A stretch of 64,000 nucleotides of DNA from Xanthomonas hydrangeae (GCA_905142475.1 LR990730.1:868001-932000), one strand, 5' to 3'; shown: positions 39,472 through 51,162, numbered from the stretch's first letter. Translations and numbers: made by a program. The notes: generated by a model not told the origin, from the sequence alone.

Positions 39472-40312
39472 CGGTCGCAGCGAGCGTCTGCGTTTCACCA
39501 AAATGCATGGCGCCGGCAACGATTTCGTGGTGCTGGACCTGCGCGACGGCACGCCACCGCCGGATGCCGCGCTGGCCGCCCGCCTGGCCGACCGCCACTT
39601 CGGCGTGGGCTGCGACCAGATCCTGACCATCGAAACGCCACGCAGCAGCGAGGCGGTCGCCGCCTACGGCATCTGGAACTCGGACGGCTCGGCCGCGCGC
39701 CAATGCGGCAACGGCGCGCGCTGTGTCGCCGCCTGGTTGGTGCGCGATGGCACGGCGCAGGGCGATGATTTCGTCATCGACAGCCCGTTCACCGCGCACC
39801 GCGTGCAGCGTCTGCACGCCGGCACCTATGCGGTGGCGATGGGCGTGCCGCACTTCGAGCCCACGCAGATCCCCTTGGCCGGCTTTGCACATGCGCGTGA
39901 GGAATACGCGCTGCCGGTGCATGGCGAGACCGTGCGCTTTGGCGCGGTGTCGATGGGCAACCCGCACGCCGTGATCGAGGTGGGGCGTGTGGATGCGGCG
40001 CCGGTGGAGCGCGTTGGGGCGTTGTTGCAGCAGAATGCCGCCTTCCCCGATTCGGTAAACGTTGGTTTCGTCCAAGTCGTCGAGCCCACGCATGTGCGCC
40101 TGCGCGTGTTCGAGCGCGGCGTCGGCGAAACCCTGGCCTGCGGCAGTGGCGCGTGCGCAGCGGCCGTGGTGCTGATGCAGCGCGGCCGTGTGGAACGCGA
40201 TGTGCGGGTGTCCTTGCCTGGTGGCGAGCTGCGCATCCGCTGGGCCGGCGATCAGCAGGAAGTGGTGATGTCCGGCCCGGCCGTTTTCGTGTTCGATGGA
40301 GAGTGGAACTGA
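39461..40312 (+). CDS. dapF: Diaminopimelate epimerase
   Basis: This 283-residue enzyme interconverts LL- and meso-diaminopimelate for lysine and peptidoglycan synthesis. The two catalytic cysteines are in [11 protein letters not shown] and [24 protein letters not shown] and GNPHAVIEV are further family blocks. It overlaps lptM upstream and the DUF484 gene by one base downstream (TGATG), implying translational coupling. Confidence 0.97.
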   Translation: MNADGRSERLRFTKMHGAGNDFVVLDLRDGTPPPDAALAARLADRHFGVGCDQILTIETPRSSEAVAAYGIWNSDGSAARQCGNGARCVAAWLVRDGTAQGDDFVIDSPFTAHRVQRLHAGTYAVAMGVPHFEPTQIPLAGFAHAREEYALPVHGETVRFGAVSMGNPHAVIEVGRVDAAPVERVGALLQQNAAFPDSVNVGFVQVVEPTHVRLRVFERGVGETLACGSGACAAAVVLMQRGRVERDVRVSLPGGELRIRWAGDQQEVVMSGPAVFVFDGEWN

Positions 40313-40983
40313 TGAGCGAGAGCGTGGATAAATTCAGCGCGCACGAAGTGGCCACGTGGTTGCGACGCCACCCGACCTTCCTCAAACAGTTCCCGGATCT
40401 TGCGGTGAGTTTGCTGGTACCACGCGACGACGGCCCGACCGCCTCGCTGGCCACCTATCAGCTGGAGGTGCTGCGCGACAAGAATCGTGAGCTGTCGCGG
40501 CGATTGCACGAACTTGGCCACAATGCGCAGGACAACGAACGCCTGGCGGTGCGCACGCATCAACTGACCCTGGCGCTGATGCGTCAGACCAGCGCGGCCG
40601 ATACGCTCAAGGCGATGGCGGCCTCGCTGGCAGAAGATTTCAATGGCGAACTGGTGCGACTGGTGTTGCTGGCGCCGGTCGCCGGCCTGGACGCCGACTG
40701 GTTGCAGGTCATCGCCGCCGATGACGCGCGCTTGGCGCCGTTCCGCGATTGTCTGAGCGACGGCGAGCCGATCTGCGGCCGCCTGCAGACCGAAAAACAT
40801 GCGCTGCTGTATGCCGAGCAAGCCGCCGAGGTGCAATCGACCGCGCTGCTGCCGCTGCCCGGCATCGGCCTGATCGCGGTCGGCAGCAGCGATGCCAATC
40901 GCTTCTATCCCGGCATGGGAACGCTATTTCTGCGCATGATGGGCGAATCGTTGAGCGTCGCACTGCAACGCTTCGACGCATGA
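40312..40983 (+). CDS. DUF484 family protein
   Basis: This 223-residue protein has an N-terminal helical part (VATWLRRHPTFLKQFPDL, typical of DUF484), a coiled coil (about 50-85) and a C-terminal GAF-like fold (about 95-220, ALLPLPGIGLIAVGSSD). It corresponds to YigA, which lies between dapF and xerC in Escherichia coli; its function is unknown. The start overlaps the dapF stop. Confidence 0.93.
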   Translation: MSESVDKFSAHEVATWLRRHPTFLKQFPDLAVSLLVPRDDGPTASLATYQLEVLRDKNRELSRRLHELGHNAQDNERLAVRTHQLTLALMRQTSAADTLKAMAASLAEDFNGELVRLVLLAPVAGLDADWLQVIAADDARLAPFRDCLSDGEPICGRLQTEKHALLYAEQAAEVQSTALLPLPGIGLIAVGSSDANRFYPGMGTLFLRMMGESLSVALQRFDA

Positions 40984-41062
40984 TGCGCACCGCAGGGCGC
41001 GCCGATGCGAGCGACCTGCAGTGGATGGTTGCTCCGATGGCGCGGCAGCGAGGAATTTAAAG

Positions 41063-41980
41063 ATGTCTTCGGTCGAAGACTTCCTGTCGTATCTGCAGGT
41101 CGAACGGCAGGTGTCTGCGCACACGTTGGATGCCTATCGGCGCGATCTGGCTGCGTTGGTGAGCTGGGCGGCCGAGCAAAAGAGTGAAGATGGCGCGCCG
41201 TTGGATGCTGCGCTGCTGGACAGCGCACAACTCACCAGCGCGCAGTTGCGCCAGTTCGTCGCTGCCGAGCATCGACGCGGTCTGTCGCCCAAGAGCCTGC
41301 AGCGCAGGCTCTCGGCATGCCGCAGCTATTACGCCTGGCTGCTCAAGCATGGCCGCATTGCAGCCAGCCCGGCAGCAGCGATGCGTGCGCCCAAGGCACC
41401 GCGCAAATTGCCGCAGGTATTGGATGCCGATGAAGCGGTGCGCCTGGTCGAAGTCCCGACCGATGCGCCGCTGGGCTTGCGCGACCGTGCCTTGCTGGAG
41501 TTGTTTTACTCATCGGGGCTGCGCCTGAGTGAGCTATGCGCGCTGCGCTGGCGCGATCTGGATCTGGAGAGCGGCCTGGTGATGGTGCTGGGCAAGGGCG
41601 AAAAGCAGCGCTTGGTGCCGGTAGGTTCGCATGCGATCACCGCACTGCGCGCGTGGCTGCGCGATAGCGGCGGGCGTGCCGAAACGCATGTGTTCCCCGG
41701 CCGTGCGGGCGGTGCGATTTCGCAACGCGCGGTACAGATCCGCATCAAGCAACTGGCGGTACGCCAGGGCATGTTCAAGGACGTGCATCCGCATATGCTG
41801 CGGCACAGTTTTGCCAGCCACATTCTCGAATCGTCCGGCGATCTGCGCGGCGTGCAGGAGTTGCTCGGCCACTCGGATATCGCCACCACGCAGATCTACA
41901 CGCATCTGGATTTCCAGCATCTGGCCAAGGTCTACGACGCCGCGCATCCGCGTGCCAAGCGCAAGAAAGCTGCGGAGTGA
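41063..41980 (+). CDS. xerC: Tyrosine recombinase XerC
   Basis: This 305-residue recombinase has an N-terminal core-binding domain (1-105) and a catalytic domain with the R-K-H-R-H-Y set: Arg in SSGLRLSELCALRW, Lys in GKGEKQRL, HxxR in HMLRHSFASH, His in LLGHSDI and Tyr in TQIYTHLD. With XerD it resolves chromosome dimers at dif. XerC rather than XerD is chosen from the dapF-DUF484-xerC neighbourhood. The ATG at 41063 has a GAGGAA site. Confidence 0.95.
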   Translation: MSSVEDFLSYLQVERQVSAHTLDAYRRDLAALVSWAAEQKSEDGAPLDAALLDSAQLTSAQLRQFVAAEHRRGLSPKSLQRRLSACRSYYAWLLKHGRIAASPAAAMRAPKAPRKLPQVLDADEAVRLVEVPTDAPLGLRDRALLELFYSSGLRLSELCALRWRDLDLESGLVMVLGKGEKQRLVPVGSHAITALRAWLRDSGGRAETHVFPGRAGGAISQRAVQIRIKQLAVRQGMFKDVHPHMLRHSFASHILESSGDLRGVQELLGHSDIATTQIYTHLDFQHLAKVYDAAHPRAKRKKAAE

Positions 41981-42205
41981 GCGGCCGAGCGTGCCGAACA
42001 AGGGCGGGCATGTCGTTGCAAGGCTGCTGGCGGCCTCGTTACAGCCGGGAGAGCGACTCAGACAGGTGATGCGTGTGCATCAGTGCGCTCGGCATGTAAT
42101 CTGCAGGACTGGCCGAGAGCGCATGCACGTGTGTCGTGTCCGAAGACGGCGAGCATGTCCGGCAGACGCGCGTCACCCTGCGCTTCCATTCCCTGGAAGA
42201 TCGCC

Positions 42206-42679
42206 ATGGCCGCGTTTCGTCTGACCGGACTCGATCCGGCCCTGTTCTCCCATTTGCACGTCCTCGACGATGCTGCGCTGGCAAGCCACCAGGCGGTGCG
42301 CGTGGTCGCCGATGCCGATCGTGGCTTTCCATGCCGCGTCAGCCTGCAGGATGCGGCTGCAGGCGAACTGCTGCTGTTGTTGCCCTACCTGCATCAGCCC
42401 GCCGACGCGCCCTATCGCGCCAGCGGGCCGATCTTTGTGCGCGTTGCGGCGATGCCCGCGCAGTTGGAAATCGATGCGGTGCCGCTGGCGATCCGTTCAC
42501 GGCTGATATCGCTGCGTGGCTACGATCATCGCGACCATCTGGTCACCGCCGAGGTATGCGAAGGGGAAGCGGTCGCAGCATGGTTGCGGCAATGTCTGGA
42601 TGACCGGCAGATCGCCTACGTGCATCTGCACCACGCACGCCAGGGCTGTTACGCGTGCCGCGCGGATCGTGTGGCGTGA
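42206..42679 (+). CDS. DUF1203 family protein
   Basis: This 157-residue protein has the DUF1203 blocks: FPCRVSLQDAAAGELLLLLP, YRASGPIFVR, and SLRGYDHRDHLVTAEV, ending in QIAYVHLHHARQGCYACR. The function is unknown. The ATG at 42206 follows TGGAAGATCGCC. It sits between xerC and hslV with 225 and 198 bases of spacer in which no other gene was seen. Confidence 0.88.
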   Translation: MAAFRLTGLDPALFSHLHVLDDAALASHQAVRVVADADRGFPCRVSLQDAAAGELLLLLPYLHQPADAPYRASGPIFVRVAAMPAQLEIDAVPLAIRSRLISLRGYDHRDHLVTAEVCEGEAVAAWLRQCLDDRQIAYVHLHHARQGCYACRADRVA

Positions 42680-42877
42680 ATGACGCGGGCCCGATGTAGC
42701 GCGCAAGCATGCGTGCAGTGGCGGTACCGTTGATTCATTGCACGCGTTGCCAGGCGCTCCAGGCACAGGCTGTGGCGCGCCTTGGCATGCGTCGGTATGC
42801 GCGATGCGGCGCATCGACGCAGCGCGCTTGAACCCGGCAGGGGCGTCCCCACCTCATTGGAAACCCCCGGAGGACCC

Positions 42878-43429
42878 ATGGACCCCAGCCAGAATCCCAA
42901 CATCGTTCACGCCACCACCATCATTTCGGTCCGGCGTGGTGGGCATGTCGCCGTTGCCGGCGATGGCCAGGTCACGCTTGGCCATACCGTCATGAAGGGC
43001 AATGCGCGCAAGGTGCGCAGGCTTGGCCGCGAGGGTCAGGTGCTGGCCGGTTTTGCCGGCGCTGCCGCCGATGCGTTCACCTTGTTCGAGTTGTTCGAAG
43101 CCAAGCTCGACAAGCATGGCCAGCTGACCCGCGCAGCGGTGGAATTGGCCAAGGATTGGCGCACCGAGCGCCGCCTGGGCAAGCTCGAAGCCCTGCTTGC
43201 GGTCGCCGATAAAGAGACCTCGCTGATCATCAGCGGCACCGGCGATGTGATCGAACCGGAAGACGGCATCATCGCCATCGGCTCGGGTGGTTCGTACGCC
43301 TTGTCGGCCGCCCGCGCGCTGTTGGCGCACACCGAACTGGATGCCAAGACCATCGCGACCGAAGCGATCCACATCGCTGGCGATATCTGTATCTATACCA
43401 ATCGCAATGTGGTGGTCGAGGAGCTGTGA
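42878..43429 (+). CDS. hslV: HslV protease subunit of HslUV
   Basis: This 183-residue proteasome-like peptidase has the catalytic N-terminal Thr exposed by processing: THIS lies in [12 protein letters not shown], so about 11 residues are removed. [30 protein letters not shown] and [16 protein letters not shown] are family blocks. It forms a double hexamer that degrades proteins unfolded by HslU. An AGGA site precedes the ATG. Confidence 0.97.
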   Translation: MDPSQNPNIVHATTIISVRRGGHVAVAGDGQVTLGHTVMKGNARKVRRLGREGQVLAGFAGAAADAFTLFELFEAKLDKHGQLTRAAVELAKDWRTERRLGKLEALLAVADKETSLIISGTGDVIEPEDGIIAIGSGGSYALSAARALLAHTELDAKTIATEAIHIAGDICIYTNRNVVVEEL

Positions 43430-43540
43430 ATCGGGACTGGGGAATCGGGAATCGCAACAGCGGCTTCCTCTCCACTTCAACGACCCAGACTTTTGAATCC
43501 TGCTCTTGCGATTCCCCTTTCCCTATTCTCGATTCTCCCA
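43430..43540. other. hslV-hslU spacer with inverted repeat
   Basis: GGGAATCGC (43447-43455) is the complement of GCGATTCCC (43508-43516) within spacer sequence rich in GGGAATC and GATTCCC motifs. It could form a weak hairpin inside the hslVU transcript. Confidence 0.5.
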
Positions 43541-44908
43541 ATGCCAAATCCTGATACCTCAACCATGACTCCGCGCGAAATCGTGCAGGAGCTCGACCGT
43601 CATATCGTTGGTCAGCACGACGCCAAGCGCGCGGTCGCCATTGCGCTGCGCAACCGCTGGCGCCGGATGCAGTTGCCGGAAGAACTGCGCAACGAAGTGA
43701 TGCCCAAGAACATCCTGATGATCGGCCCCACCGGCGTCGGCAAGACCGAGATCGCGCGACGTCTGGCCACATTGGCCAATGCGCCGTTCGTCAAGGTGGA
43801 AGCCACCCGCTTTACCGAGGTGGGCTACGTCGGCAAGGACGTGGAGCAGATCATTCGCGACCTGGCCGACACCTCGGTCAAGCTGTATCGCGAGCAGGCC
43901 AAGGTGCGTGTGCGCAATCAGGCCGAAGAGCGCGCCGAAGACCGCATCCTGGATGCGCTGCTGCCGCGCCGTGCCGCAGGGATTGGTTTCGACCCGGAGG
44001 CCGCGCGTAACGAGCCGTCGTCGCAAGACAACGACACCCGCATCAAGTTTCGCCGCATGCTGCGCAATGGCGAGCTGGACGAGCGCGAGATCGAACTGGA
44101 AGTTGCGGTCAACGCCAGCATGGACATCATGACCCCGCCGGGCATGGAAGAAATGGGCCAGCAGCTGCGGCAGATGTTTTCCAACCTGGGCAGCGGCAAG
44201 TCGCAGAAGCGCAAACTCACCATCAAGGCCGCGCGCCCGCTGCTGATCGAAGAAGAGGCCGGCAAGTTGGTCAACGAAGACGACGTGCGTGCGGCGGCGA
44301 TCGAAGCCTGCGAGCAGCACGGCATCGTGTTCATCGATGAAATCGACAAGGTCGCCAAGCGTGGCGAAGCCGGTTCGACCGGTGGCGATGTCAGTCGCGA
44401 AGGTGTGCAGCGCGATCTGCTGCCGCTAGTGGAAGGCTCCAACGTGTCGACCAAGTACGGCACGGTCAAGACCGACCATATTTTGTTCATTGCGTCCGGT
44501 GCGTTCCATCTGGCCAAGCCCAGCGATCTGATTCCCGAATTGCAGGGCCGTTTCCCGATCCGGGTGGAGTTGACCGCACTGACCAAGGCCGATTTCGTGC
44601 GCATCCTCACCGAGCCCAAGGCGGCATTGATCAAGCAGTACGAAGCCTTGTTGCAAACCGAGGGCGTGAACCTGACCTTCGGTGCCGATGCGGTTGACCG
44701 GCTGGCCGAGATCGCCGCGCAGGTCAACGAGCGCCAGGAGAATATCGGTGCGCGTCGTCTGCACACGGTGCTGGAGCGCTTGCTGGACACGCTCAGCTAC
44801 GAAGCCCCGGATCGCGATGGACAGAGCGTCAGCGTGGACGCGGCGTATGTCGATGCGCAGTTGGGTGAGCTGGTGCAGGATCCGGATCTGAGCCGCTACA
44901 TCCTCTAG
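43541..44908 (+). CDS. hslU: HslU ATPase subunit of HslUV
   Basis: This 455-residue AAA+ unfoldase has Walker A in [16 protein letters not shown] (about residue 58), the pore motif GYVGKDVEQ, Walker B in [12 protein letters not shown], sensor 1 in [11 protein letters not shown], and the C-terminal SRYIL that docks into HslV. It unfolds substrates for HslV. The I domain (about 110-230) is present. The ATG at 43541 ([15 protein letters not shown]) is chosen; the internal MTPREIV is also close to the family start. Confidence 0.97.
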   Translation: MPNPDTSTMTPREIVQELDRHIVGQHDAKRAVAIALRNRWRRMQLPEELRNEVMPKNILMIGPTGVGKTEIARRLATLANAPFVKVEATRFTEVGYVGKDVEQIIRDLADTSVKLYREQAKVRVRNQAEERAEDRILDALLPRRAAGIGFDPEAARNEPSSQDNDTRIKFRRMLRNGELDEREIELEVAVNASMDIMTPPGMEEMGQQLRQMFSNLGSGKSQKRKLTIKAARPLLIEEEAGKLVNEDDVRAAAIEACEQHGIVFIDEIDKVAKRGEAGSTGGDVSREGVQRDLLPLVEGSNVSTKYGTVKTDHILFIASGAFHLAKPSDLIPELQGRFPIRVELTALTKADFVRILTEPKAALIKQYEALLQTEGVNLTFGADAVDRLAEIAAQVNERQENIGARRLHTVLERLLDTLSYEAPDRDGQSVSVDAAYVDAQLGELVQDPDLSRYIL

Positions 44909-44922
44909 GGATGCAGGGTTTT

Positions 44923-44963
44923 GCAACGCAAAGGCCCGCCGATTCGGCGGGCCTTTGCGTTGC
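44923..44963. terminator. Intrinsic terminator after hslU
   Basis: A perfect 18-bp stem (44923-44940 with 44946-44963) encloses the loop GATTC. The stem contains AAAGGCCCGCC/GGCGGGCCTTT. It begins 15 bases after the hslU stop and could serve convergent transcription from either side. Confidence 0.9.
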
Positions 44964-45049
44964 GTGCATCGCGCATCGAAATCAGCAGCGCATGACATGC
45001 CTGGTTGCAGCGCGCATGCACAAGGCGGCGCGGCGACTGCGTGCCATCG

Positions 45050-45496
45050 TTAGCGGGAAGCGCCATGGCGCAGATTGGCGCTGTAGCGATGCAGTAACTC
45101 CATGTGCACCTGCGCGTAGGCGGTGTCGGTCAGGCTGGTGGCCAGTGGCGAGGCGACTGCAGCCCGCGCCGCTTCCGCGCGCGCCTGGTCCAGATCTTCG
45201 CTGCGTGCGGCCAGATCGGCGAGCACGAACACCTTGTCCGGCTGCACTTCCACGTAGCCACCGCAGACATAGATCTGCAACGGCTCGCCGCTGACCGGGT
45301 GGATATGCAGCATGCCTTCGGCCAGGATGGTCAGCAGCGGCGTGTGCCGTGCCATCACGCCGAAGCGGCCCTCGCTTCCGGGAAGGCTCACCTCGCGCAC
45401 TTCGCCGCTCCACAACGCACCGCTCAGGCTGACGATGTCCAGCTGCAGGGAATGCGCAGTGGACGTGCTGGACACCTGTTCGTTGGCCGCTGCCAT
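45050..45496 (-). CDS. Stand-alone AtpC-like (F-ATPase epsilon) protein
   Basis: This 148-residue protein matches the epsilon subunit of F1-ATPase along its length: the N-terminal beta-sandwich (LQLDIVSLSGALWSGEVREV, GRFGVMARHTPLL, IYVCGGYVEVQPDKVFVLAD) and the helical hairpin (EDLDQARAEAAR). No other ATP synthase gene is near, so it is probably a second, orphan epsilon-like protein; the true atpC would be with the atp operon elsewhere. Whether it joins F1 is unknown. An ATG at 45496 is preferred to the TTG just upstream. Confidence 0.83.
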   Translation of the reverse strand: MAAANEQVSSTSTAHSLQLDIVSLSGALWSGEVREVSLPGSEGRFGVMARHTPLLTILAEGMLHIHPVSGEPLQIYVCGGYVEVQPDKVFVLADLAARSEDLDQARAEAARAAVASPLATSLTDTAYAQVHMELLHRYSANLRHGASR

Positions 45497-45665
45497 CAAT
45501 GATCCATCGGGTAAAACGCGAGCTTAGCGCCCGGCGCGTCAAAAGACCCTGATTGATATCGACTCGGATGAGCGTGCCAGACATTGCTTGCCGATGGCAC
45601 GCGCAACGCGGCGTGCGCTGCGCTTACGCGTGCGGGCAGGCCCTGTCCAGTCTGCTCAGCTGGCA

Positions 45666-46121
45666 TCAGTCCTCGCCGATGTCTTCGTTCCACACGTCGG
45701 GGTTGGCGGAAATATAGCCGCCCAGCAGGTCGATGCATTCCTGGCTTTGCAGGTCGATGACGTTGACGCCGTGCTCGCGCAGCCAGGACACACCGCCCTG
45801 GAAGGTGACCGACTCGCCAACCACCACCGTGCCGATATTGAACTGGCGTACCAGCCCGCTGCAGTACCAGCACGGCGCCAGCGTGGTGACCATGATGGTG
45901 TCCTTGTAGCGGCGCTGGCGGCCGGCCTTGCGGAAGGCATCGGTCTCGCCGTGCACGGACGGGTCGTTTTCCTGCACGCGACGGTTGTGACCGCAACCGA
46001 GCAGACGGCCGTCGTTGTGATACAGCGCAGCGCCGATCGGGATGCCGCCTTCGGCCAGGCCTTGGCGGGCTTCGGCGATGGCGGTATGGAGCAGGGCGCG
46101 GTAGTCGGGGGTGGTGATCAT
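45666..46121 (-). CDS. Yeast-type cytosine deaminase family protein
   Basis: This 151-residue zinc deaminase has HxE in SVHGETDAF and PCxxC in TTLAPCWYCSG. GGIPIGAALYHNDGRLLGCGH, VVVGESVTFQGG and the ending PDVWNEDIGED follow yeast cytosine deaminase (Fcy1) rather than the TIM-barrel CodA. It probably converts cytosine to uracil (or a related base) for salvage. It overlaps the upstream acetyltransferase gene by four bases (ATGA), so the two are co-translated. Confidence 0.9.
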   Translation of the reverse strand: MITTPDYRALLHTAIAEARQGLAEGGIPIGAALYHNDGRLLGCGHNRRVQENDPSVHGETDAFRKAGRQRRYKDTIMVTTLAPCWYCSGLVRQFNIGTVVVGESVTFQGGVSWLREHGVNVIDLQSQECIDLLGGYISANPDVWNEDIGED

Positions 46122-46624
46122 GCAAGCTCCTGGGTGGCGGCGTCGGCGCGACGCCGCATGTCGATGTGGGGAATGCCGTCTTCCAGATACACGGCGGAAG
46201 ATGGCGTAAAACCGTGTGCGGCGTAGAACGCTTGCAGGTGCGATTGCGCACCCAGTTGCACGGCGCTGGCCGGCCAGTGTTGCTGCACCACGCGCAAGCC
46301 TTCGCGTAGCAGCGCATGCGCAAGGCCGTGACCACGCTGTGCGGCGGCAATGACCACCCGGCCGATACTGGGTTCGGGATAACTCACGCCGGGCGGCAAT
46401 ACGCGCAGATACGCGGCCAACGCAGCGTCGTCAGTGCTGCCGAGCAGATGCAACACGCCCGGCAACATATCCTTGCCGTCCAGCTCCGGATACGCGCACT
46501 GCTGCTCCACCACAAACACATCCGAGCGCAGCCGCAGCAGCGCATACAGCTGCGTGGTGCTCAGTTGCTCGAAGCGCAGGCATTGCCAGCGCAGCGAGAG
46601 CGAGTGGGAGGACGAAGAAGACAT
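46118..46624 (-). CDS. elaA: ElaA-like GNAT N-acetyltransferase
   Basis: This 168-residue GNAT protein begins the domain with LRWQCLRFEQLSTTQLYALL and LRSDVFVVEQQCAYPELDGKD, the ElaA pattern. The acetyl-CoA loop is in IGRVVIAAAQRGHGLAHALL (Q/RxxGxA-type), and LGAQSHLQAFYAAHGF is conserved. The acceptor is unknown. A Ser-rich N-terminus follows the ATG at 46624. The gene is first in a two-gene unit with the deaminase. Confidence 0.9.
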   Translation of the reverse strand: MSSSSSHSLSLRWQCLRFEQLSTTQLYALLRLRSDVFVVEQQCAYPELDGKDMLPGVLHLLGSTDDAALAAYLRVLPPGVSYPEPSIGRVVIAAAQRGHGLAHALLREGLRVVQQHWPASAVQLGAQSHLQAFYAAHGFTPSSAVYLEDGIPHIDMRRRADAATQELA

Positions 46625-46878
46625 CACCGCATGATAGCGGCTGCGTCGGCTTAGAGTGGCTAACAAAACTACTTCATGCCAGCCTACTGCAGGCCGGCTG
46701 ATCTGCTGCACGGCTGCACGGCTGCAGGGCCCTTGCCCGCCCACCCTCGCGGGACACGCCGCAAGTACGTCCGTGTAGCAACTGTGTTGTTGGAGGGGGT
46801 TCTGACCGTTGTGGAAGCCTGGCACGGGAACGCCGGCCGCTGGTCAGCAGCCGGCGGATCCATCGAGATCATGGTCAC

Positions 46879-48009
<1,131 letters not shown>

Positions 48010-48339
48010 AGGCTCTTACGCGGCATCCATGCCGCGTAAGGTCCCGCGACGGTGGGCGGGCAAGGACCAGTGGAGATGATCGGTGTTCATGGCTTTCAAC
48101 AAAGCAACCGACTAACTCTCGGTGCGGTGTCCTCGCCGATTGCGGGACCGTGTGGCGGCATGGATGCCGCCACCGAGCCCCCAGGGACGGGTTCACGGCG
48201 TGTCCCGCGAGCGGTGAGGGCACCGCGCTCTCGACCCACGCAGCGTTTGATCTGGACGTCTGACTGCATCCACCAAGATACGGCCGACAAAACCACTGCA
48301 CTCACCGACAAGCGACTCGCTAGGTTTTGTTAGCCGCTC

Positions 48340-49428
48340 TTAGTCGACTGCGCTGGCGGTGTCGATTGCCACCACCACCGACATGCCCGCGCGCAGGCGC
48401 GCTGCCAGCGGCTGGCCGGGATCGATACTGATGCGCAGCGGAATGCGCTGGGCGATCTTGACGAAGTTGCCGGTGGCGTTATCGGCCGGCAACACGCTGA
48501 ACTCCGAACCGGCGGCCGGGGAAATTTCCTGCACGCGCCCGTGCAGACGTGCATTGTTGAGCGCATCCACCGTAAAGCTGGTGCGCTGGCCGATGCGGAT
48601 CTTCGCCATCTGGGTTTCCTTGAAATTGGCCACGATCCACAGCGTGTCCGGCACCAGCGACATCAGCTGCGTGCCATTGGTGACGTAGGCGCCCTGGCGC
48701 ACGCCGAGCTGACCGAGCTGGCCATCGCGCGGGGCGACGATGCGCGTGTTGTCCAGATTGATCTGCGCCAGTTGCACGGCCGCTTGCGCGTTGGCAACCG
48801 CCGCTTCCAGTGCGGCGCGATTGACGGTGACGCTGCGTGCATTTTCTTCGGCGGCCTGCACCGCAGCGCGTGCCTGCGCCACGCCGGCATCGGCCTGTGC
48901 GCGTGCGGCGAAGGCGGTGTCGCGATCCTGTTCGGAGACCAATTGCTGGCTGGCCAGTTGCTGCGTGCGTGCGTAAGCCGAGCGGGTGCGATCGCGCTGC
49001 GCCTGATTGCTGCTCAGTGCCGCGCGTTGTTCGGCGATGGTGGCATCGGCGCTATGCCGCTGCTGGTCCCAGTTGGACAGGTTGGCTTGCGCGGTCTGCA
49101 CCTGCGCCCTGGCCTGTTCGAGTTGCTGGGCATAGATGCGGTCGTCGATCTTTGCCAGCAACTGGCCGTGTTTGACGTGCGCAAAGTCCTGCACCGGCAC
49201 CTGCGTGACATAGCCGCTGACCTGTGGCGCGATAACAGTGATCTGCCCGTGCACCATCGCGTTCTCGGTGCGCTCTACGGCACTGACGAACGGCGGCAGG
49301 CGCCATGCATACAGCACCAGCAACACGCCGATGAGCGCAAGCCCGCCGAAGCCGAGTGCGCCACCGATACGGCGACGTCTGCGACGTTGCTGATCGGCCA
49401 GAGACGTGGAATCTGCAGATGTATTCAT
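48340..49428 (-). CDS. HlyD/EmrA-type membrane fusion protein
   Basis: This 362-residue periplasmic adaptor has an Arg-rich N-terminus and a single transmembrane helix (about 21-40). A biotinyl-lipoyl domain (APQVSGYVTQVPVQDFAHVK, APRDGQLGQLGVRQGAYV) is split by a long coiled-coil hairpin (about 100-210), and beta-barrel strands follow. It links an inner-membrane exporter to an outer-membrane channel. It overlaps the MFS gene by four bases. No TolC-type gene is adjacent. Its TAA stop coincides with the target duplication of a repeat unit. Confidence 0.92.
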   Translation of the reverse strand: MNTSADSTSLADQQRRRRRRIGGALGFGGLALIGVLLVLYAWRLPPFVSAVERTENAMVHGQITVIAPQVSGYVTQVPVQDFAHVKHGQLLAKIDDRIYAQQLEQARAQVQTAQANLSNWDQQRHSADATIAEQRAALSSNQAQRDRTRSAYARTQQLASQQLVSEQDRDTAFAARAQADAGVAQARAAVQAAEENARSVTVNRAALEAAVANAQAAVQLAQINLDNTRIVAPRDGQLGQLGVRQGAYVTNGTQLMSLVPDTLWIVANFKETQMAKIRIGQRTSFTVDALNNARLHGRVQEISPAAGSEFSVLPADNATGNFVKIAQRIPLRISIDPGQPLAARLRAGMSVVVAIDTASAVD

Positions 49429-51074
49429 GGGCGCGCAGTGGAAGCAGGAGAGAGGGGCGATGAGGGTGGGCGCAGATAGCGCCGCCACACCAGCACGGAC
49501 AGGATCCATAGCCCGGTGGCGATGGCGATGCAGCCGATCAACAGGAACACGTCGTTATAGGCGAGCACATTGGCTTCGCGCGTGGCCACGCCGCCCAATG
49601 CACGCACGCCTTGGGCCTGGCGCAGCGCCGGGTCGCCGATGCTGCGGCCGTACAGGCTTGCATAGGCCTGCACGCGCGCGGCCACTTGCGGGTCGCTCAA
49701 CACCAGATGCTCGACCAACTGGCTGGAATGGTATTTCTCCCGCACCACCTGCACCGTGCCGAGCAGTGCGCTGCCGAGCAGGCCGCCCATGTTCTGCGCC
49801 ATGCCGAACAGCACCACGAAGCTGATCAGATTGCCGGGTTGCGCAATCACCCGGCCCAGCCCCGCGACCATTGCCGGGCCGATGAAGAAGGTGCTGCCGA
49901 AGGCCAGCAGGAACTGGCTGACGTACATCTGCTCGGGGCGGGTCAGGCTGGTGGCATCGGCATCCATGAAACAACCGAGACAGATCGCGGCCACCGCAAT
50001 GATCAGATGCTCGGCCACCCGCGCCGGATTGATCAGCCACGCACTGGCGGCCACGCCGGCCACCGCGCCCAGCAGCATCAGCGCGAACAGGGTCTGCAAC
50101 TGCGTGTTGGCCAGCCCCAGGGTCTGGAAAAAGCCGATCGCGCCGGTGCTTTGTTCGGACAGCACCAGCCGGATCAGCAGGATCGCCAGGCCCAGCCGCA
50201 GCATGTCGCCGCTGGCCAGCCAGCGCGTATTGATCATCGGGTTGCGGCGGTTGTGCTCGATCCACGCCGCCGTGCACAGCAGTACGATGGAGGCGGCCAG
50301 CACCACGCCCAGCCACGGCGTACTGGTCCACCACAACAGCCGCCCCAGCGAGAGCACCGCCGCCAGACCGGCCGAACCGGCCGCGAACAGGCTGAAGGTG
50401 AGGAAATCCAGCGGCTCGAACACGCGATAGCGATCGCTCGGCGGCAGCTTGAGCGCCAGCACGCAGGCCAGCGCGAACACCGCCAGGCCGAATTCGAACA
50501 GATACAGGCCCTGCCACTCGCCAAATTCCAGCAAATCGGTGGAGAACACCCGCGCCAACGGCAATGCCAGTTGCGTGACACCCAGCCCGGTCACCACCGC
50601 CTTGAGCCGGTGCCTGGCCGGAAACGCCTGGATCACGTAGTACAGCCCCAGCGAACTGAGCGCTGCGCCCACCAGCCCGTGCGCAGCACGCACGGTAATG
50701 GCCGAGCTCAGGCTGTGCACGAACAGATGCGCGAAGGCGATGGCCGCATACAGCGCCAGGAAGATTTCGGTGAACCGCCGCAGTCCGAACTGCTGGCGAA
50801 ACTTCACCAGCAGCAGGTTGGCCGACATGTTGGTCATCACATAGGCGGCAGGCAGCCAGGCCATTTCGGTGGCGTAGGCGCCCAGCGTGCCTTGCAGATA
50901 GGTCAGGTTGGCGGTGACCAGCGCGTTGCTCAGCCCACCGGTCAGCGCCACCACCACGCCGACCAGCCCGTACTGGATGCGCCGCCGGGTGGGGTGCAGG
51001 GGTGTGGAGGCCGACCCCGGCAGGGTGGGCTTCTCATGGGGCTGCCAGTCGCGCTGGACGTACTTGTCGCGCAC
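49425..51074 (-). CDS. DHA2-family MFS exporter, EmrB-like
   Basis: This 549-residue inner-membrane transporter has about 14 helices. The DHA2 landmarks include [20 protein letters not shown] at the first periplasmic loop. It should export drugs or other toxic compounds with the adaptor encoded just downstream. The start is a GTG at 51074 and is uncertain; no better ATG precedes the first helix. It is divergent from ubiE across 88 bases. Confidence 0.9.
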   Translation of the reverse strand: MRDKYVQRDWQPHEKPTLPGSASTPLHPTRRRIQYGLVGVVVALTGGLSNALVTANLTYLQGTLGAYATEMAWLPAAYVMTNMSANLLLVKFRQQFGLRRFTEIFLALYAAIAFAHLFVHSLSSAITVRAAHGLVGAALSSLGLYYVIQAFPARHRLKAVVTGLGVTQLALPLARVFSTDLLEFGEWQGLYLFEFGLAVFALACVLALKLPPSDRYRVFEPLDFLTFSLFAAGSAGLAAVLSLGRLLWWTSTPWLGVVLAASIVLLCTAAWIEHNRRNPMINTRWLASGDMLRLGLAILLIRLVLSEQSTGAIGFFQTLGLANTQLQTLFALMLLGAVAGVAASAWLINPARVAEHLIIAVAAICLGCFMDADATSLTRPEQMYVSQFLLAFGSTFFIGPAMVAGLGRVIAQPGNLISFVVLFGMAQNMGGLLGSALLGTVQVVREKYHSSQLVEHLVLSDPQVAARVQAYASLYGRSIGDPALRQAQGVRALGGVATREANVLAYNDVFLLIGCIAIATGLWILSVLVWRRYLRPPSSPLSPASTARP

Positions 51075-51162
51075 CGAATGCTCGCTGGGCCAGTCGCTGA
51101 AGAAGACGGCGATTGTGGTCCGGTTGCGGTCATGGCGGCGTCAGCAGTGCGATAATCCGCCC

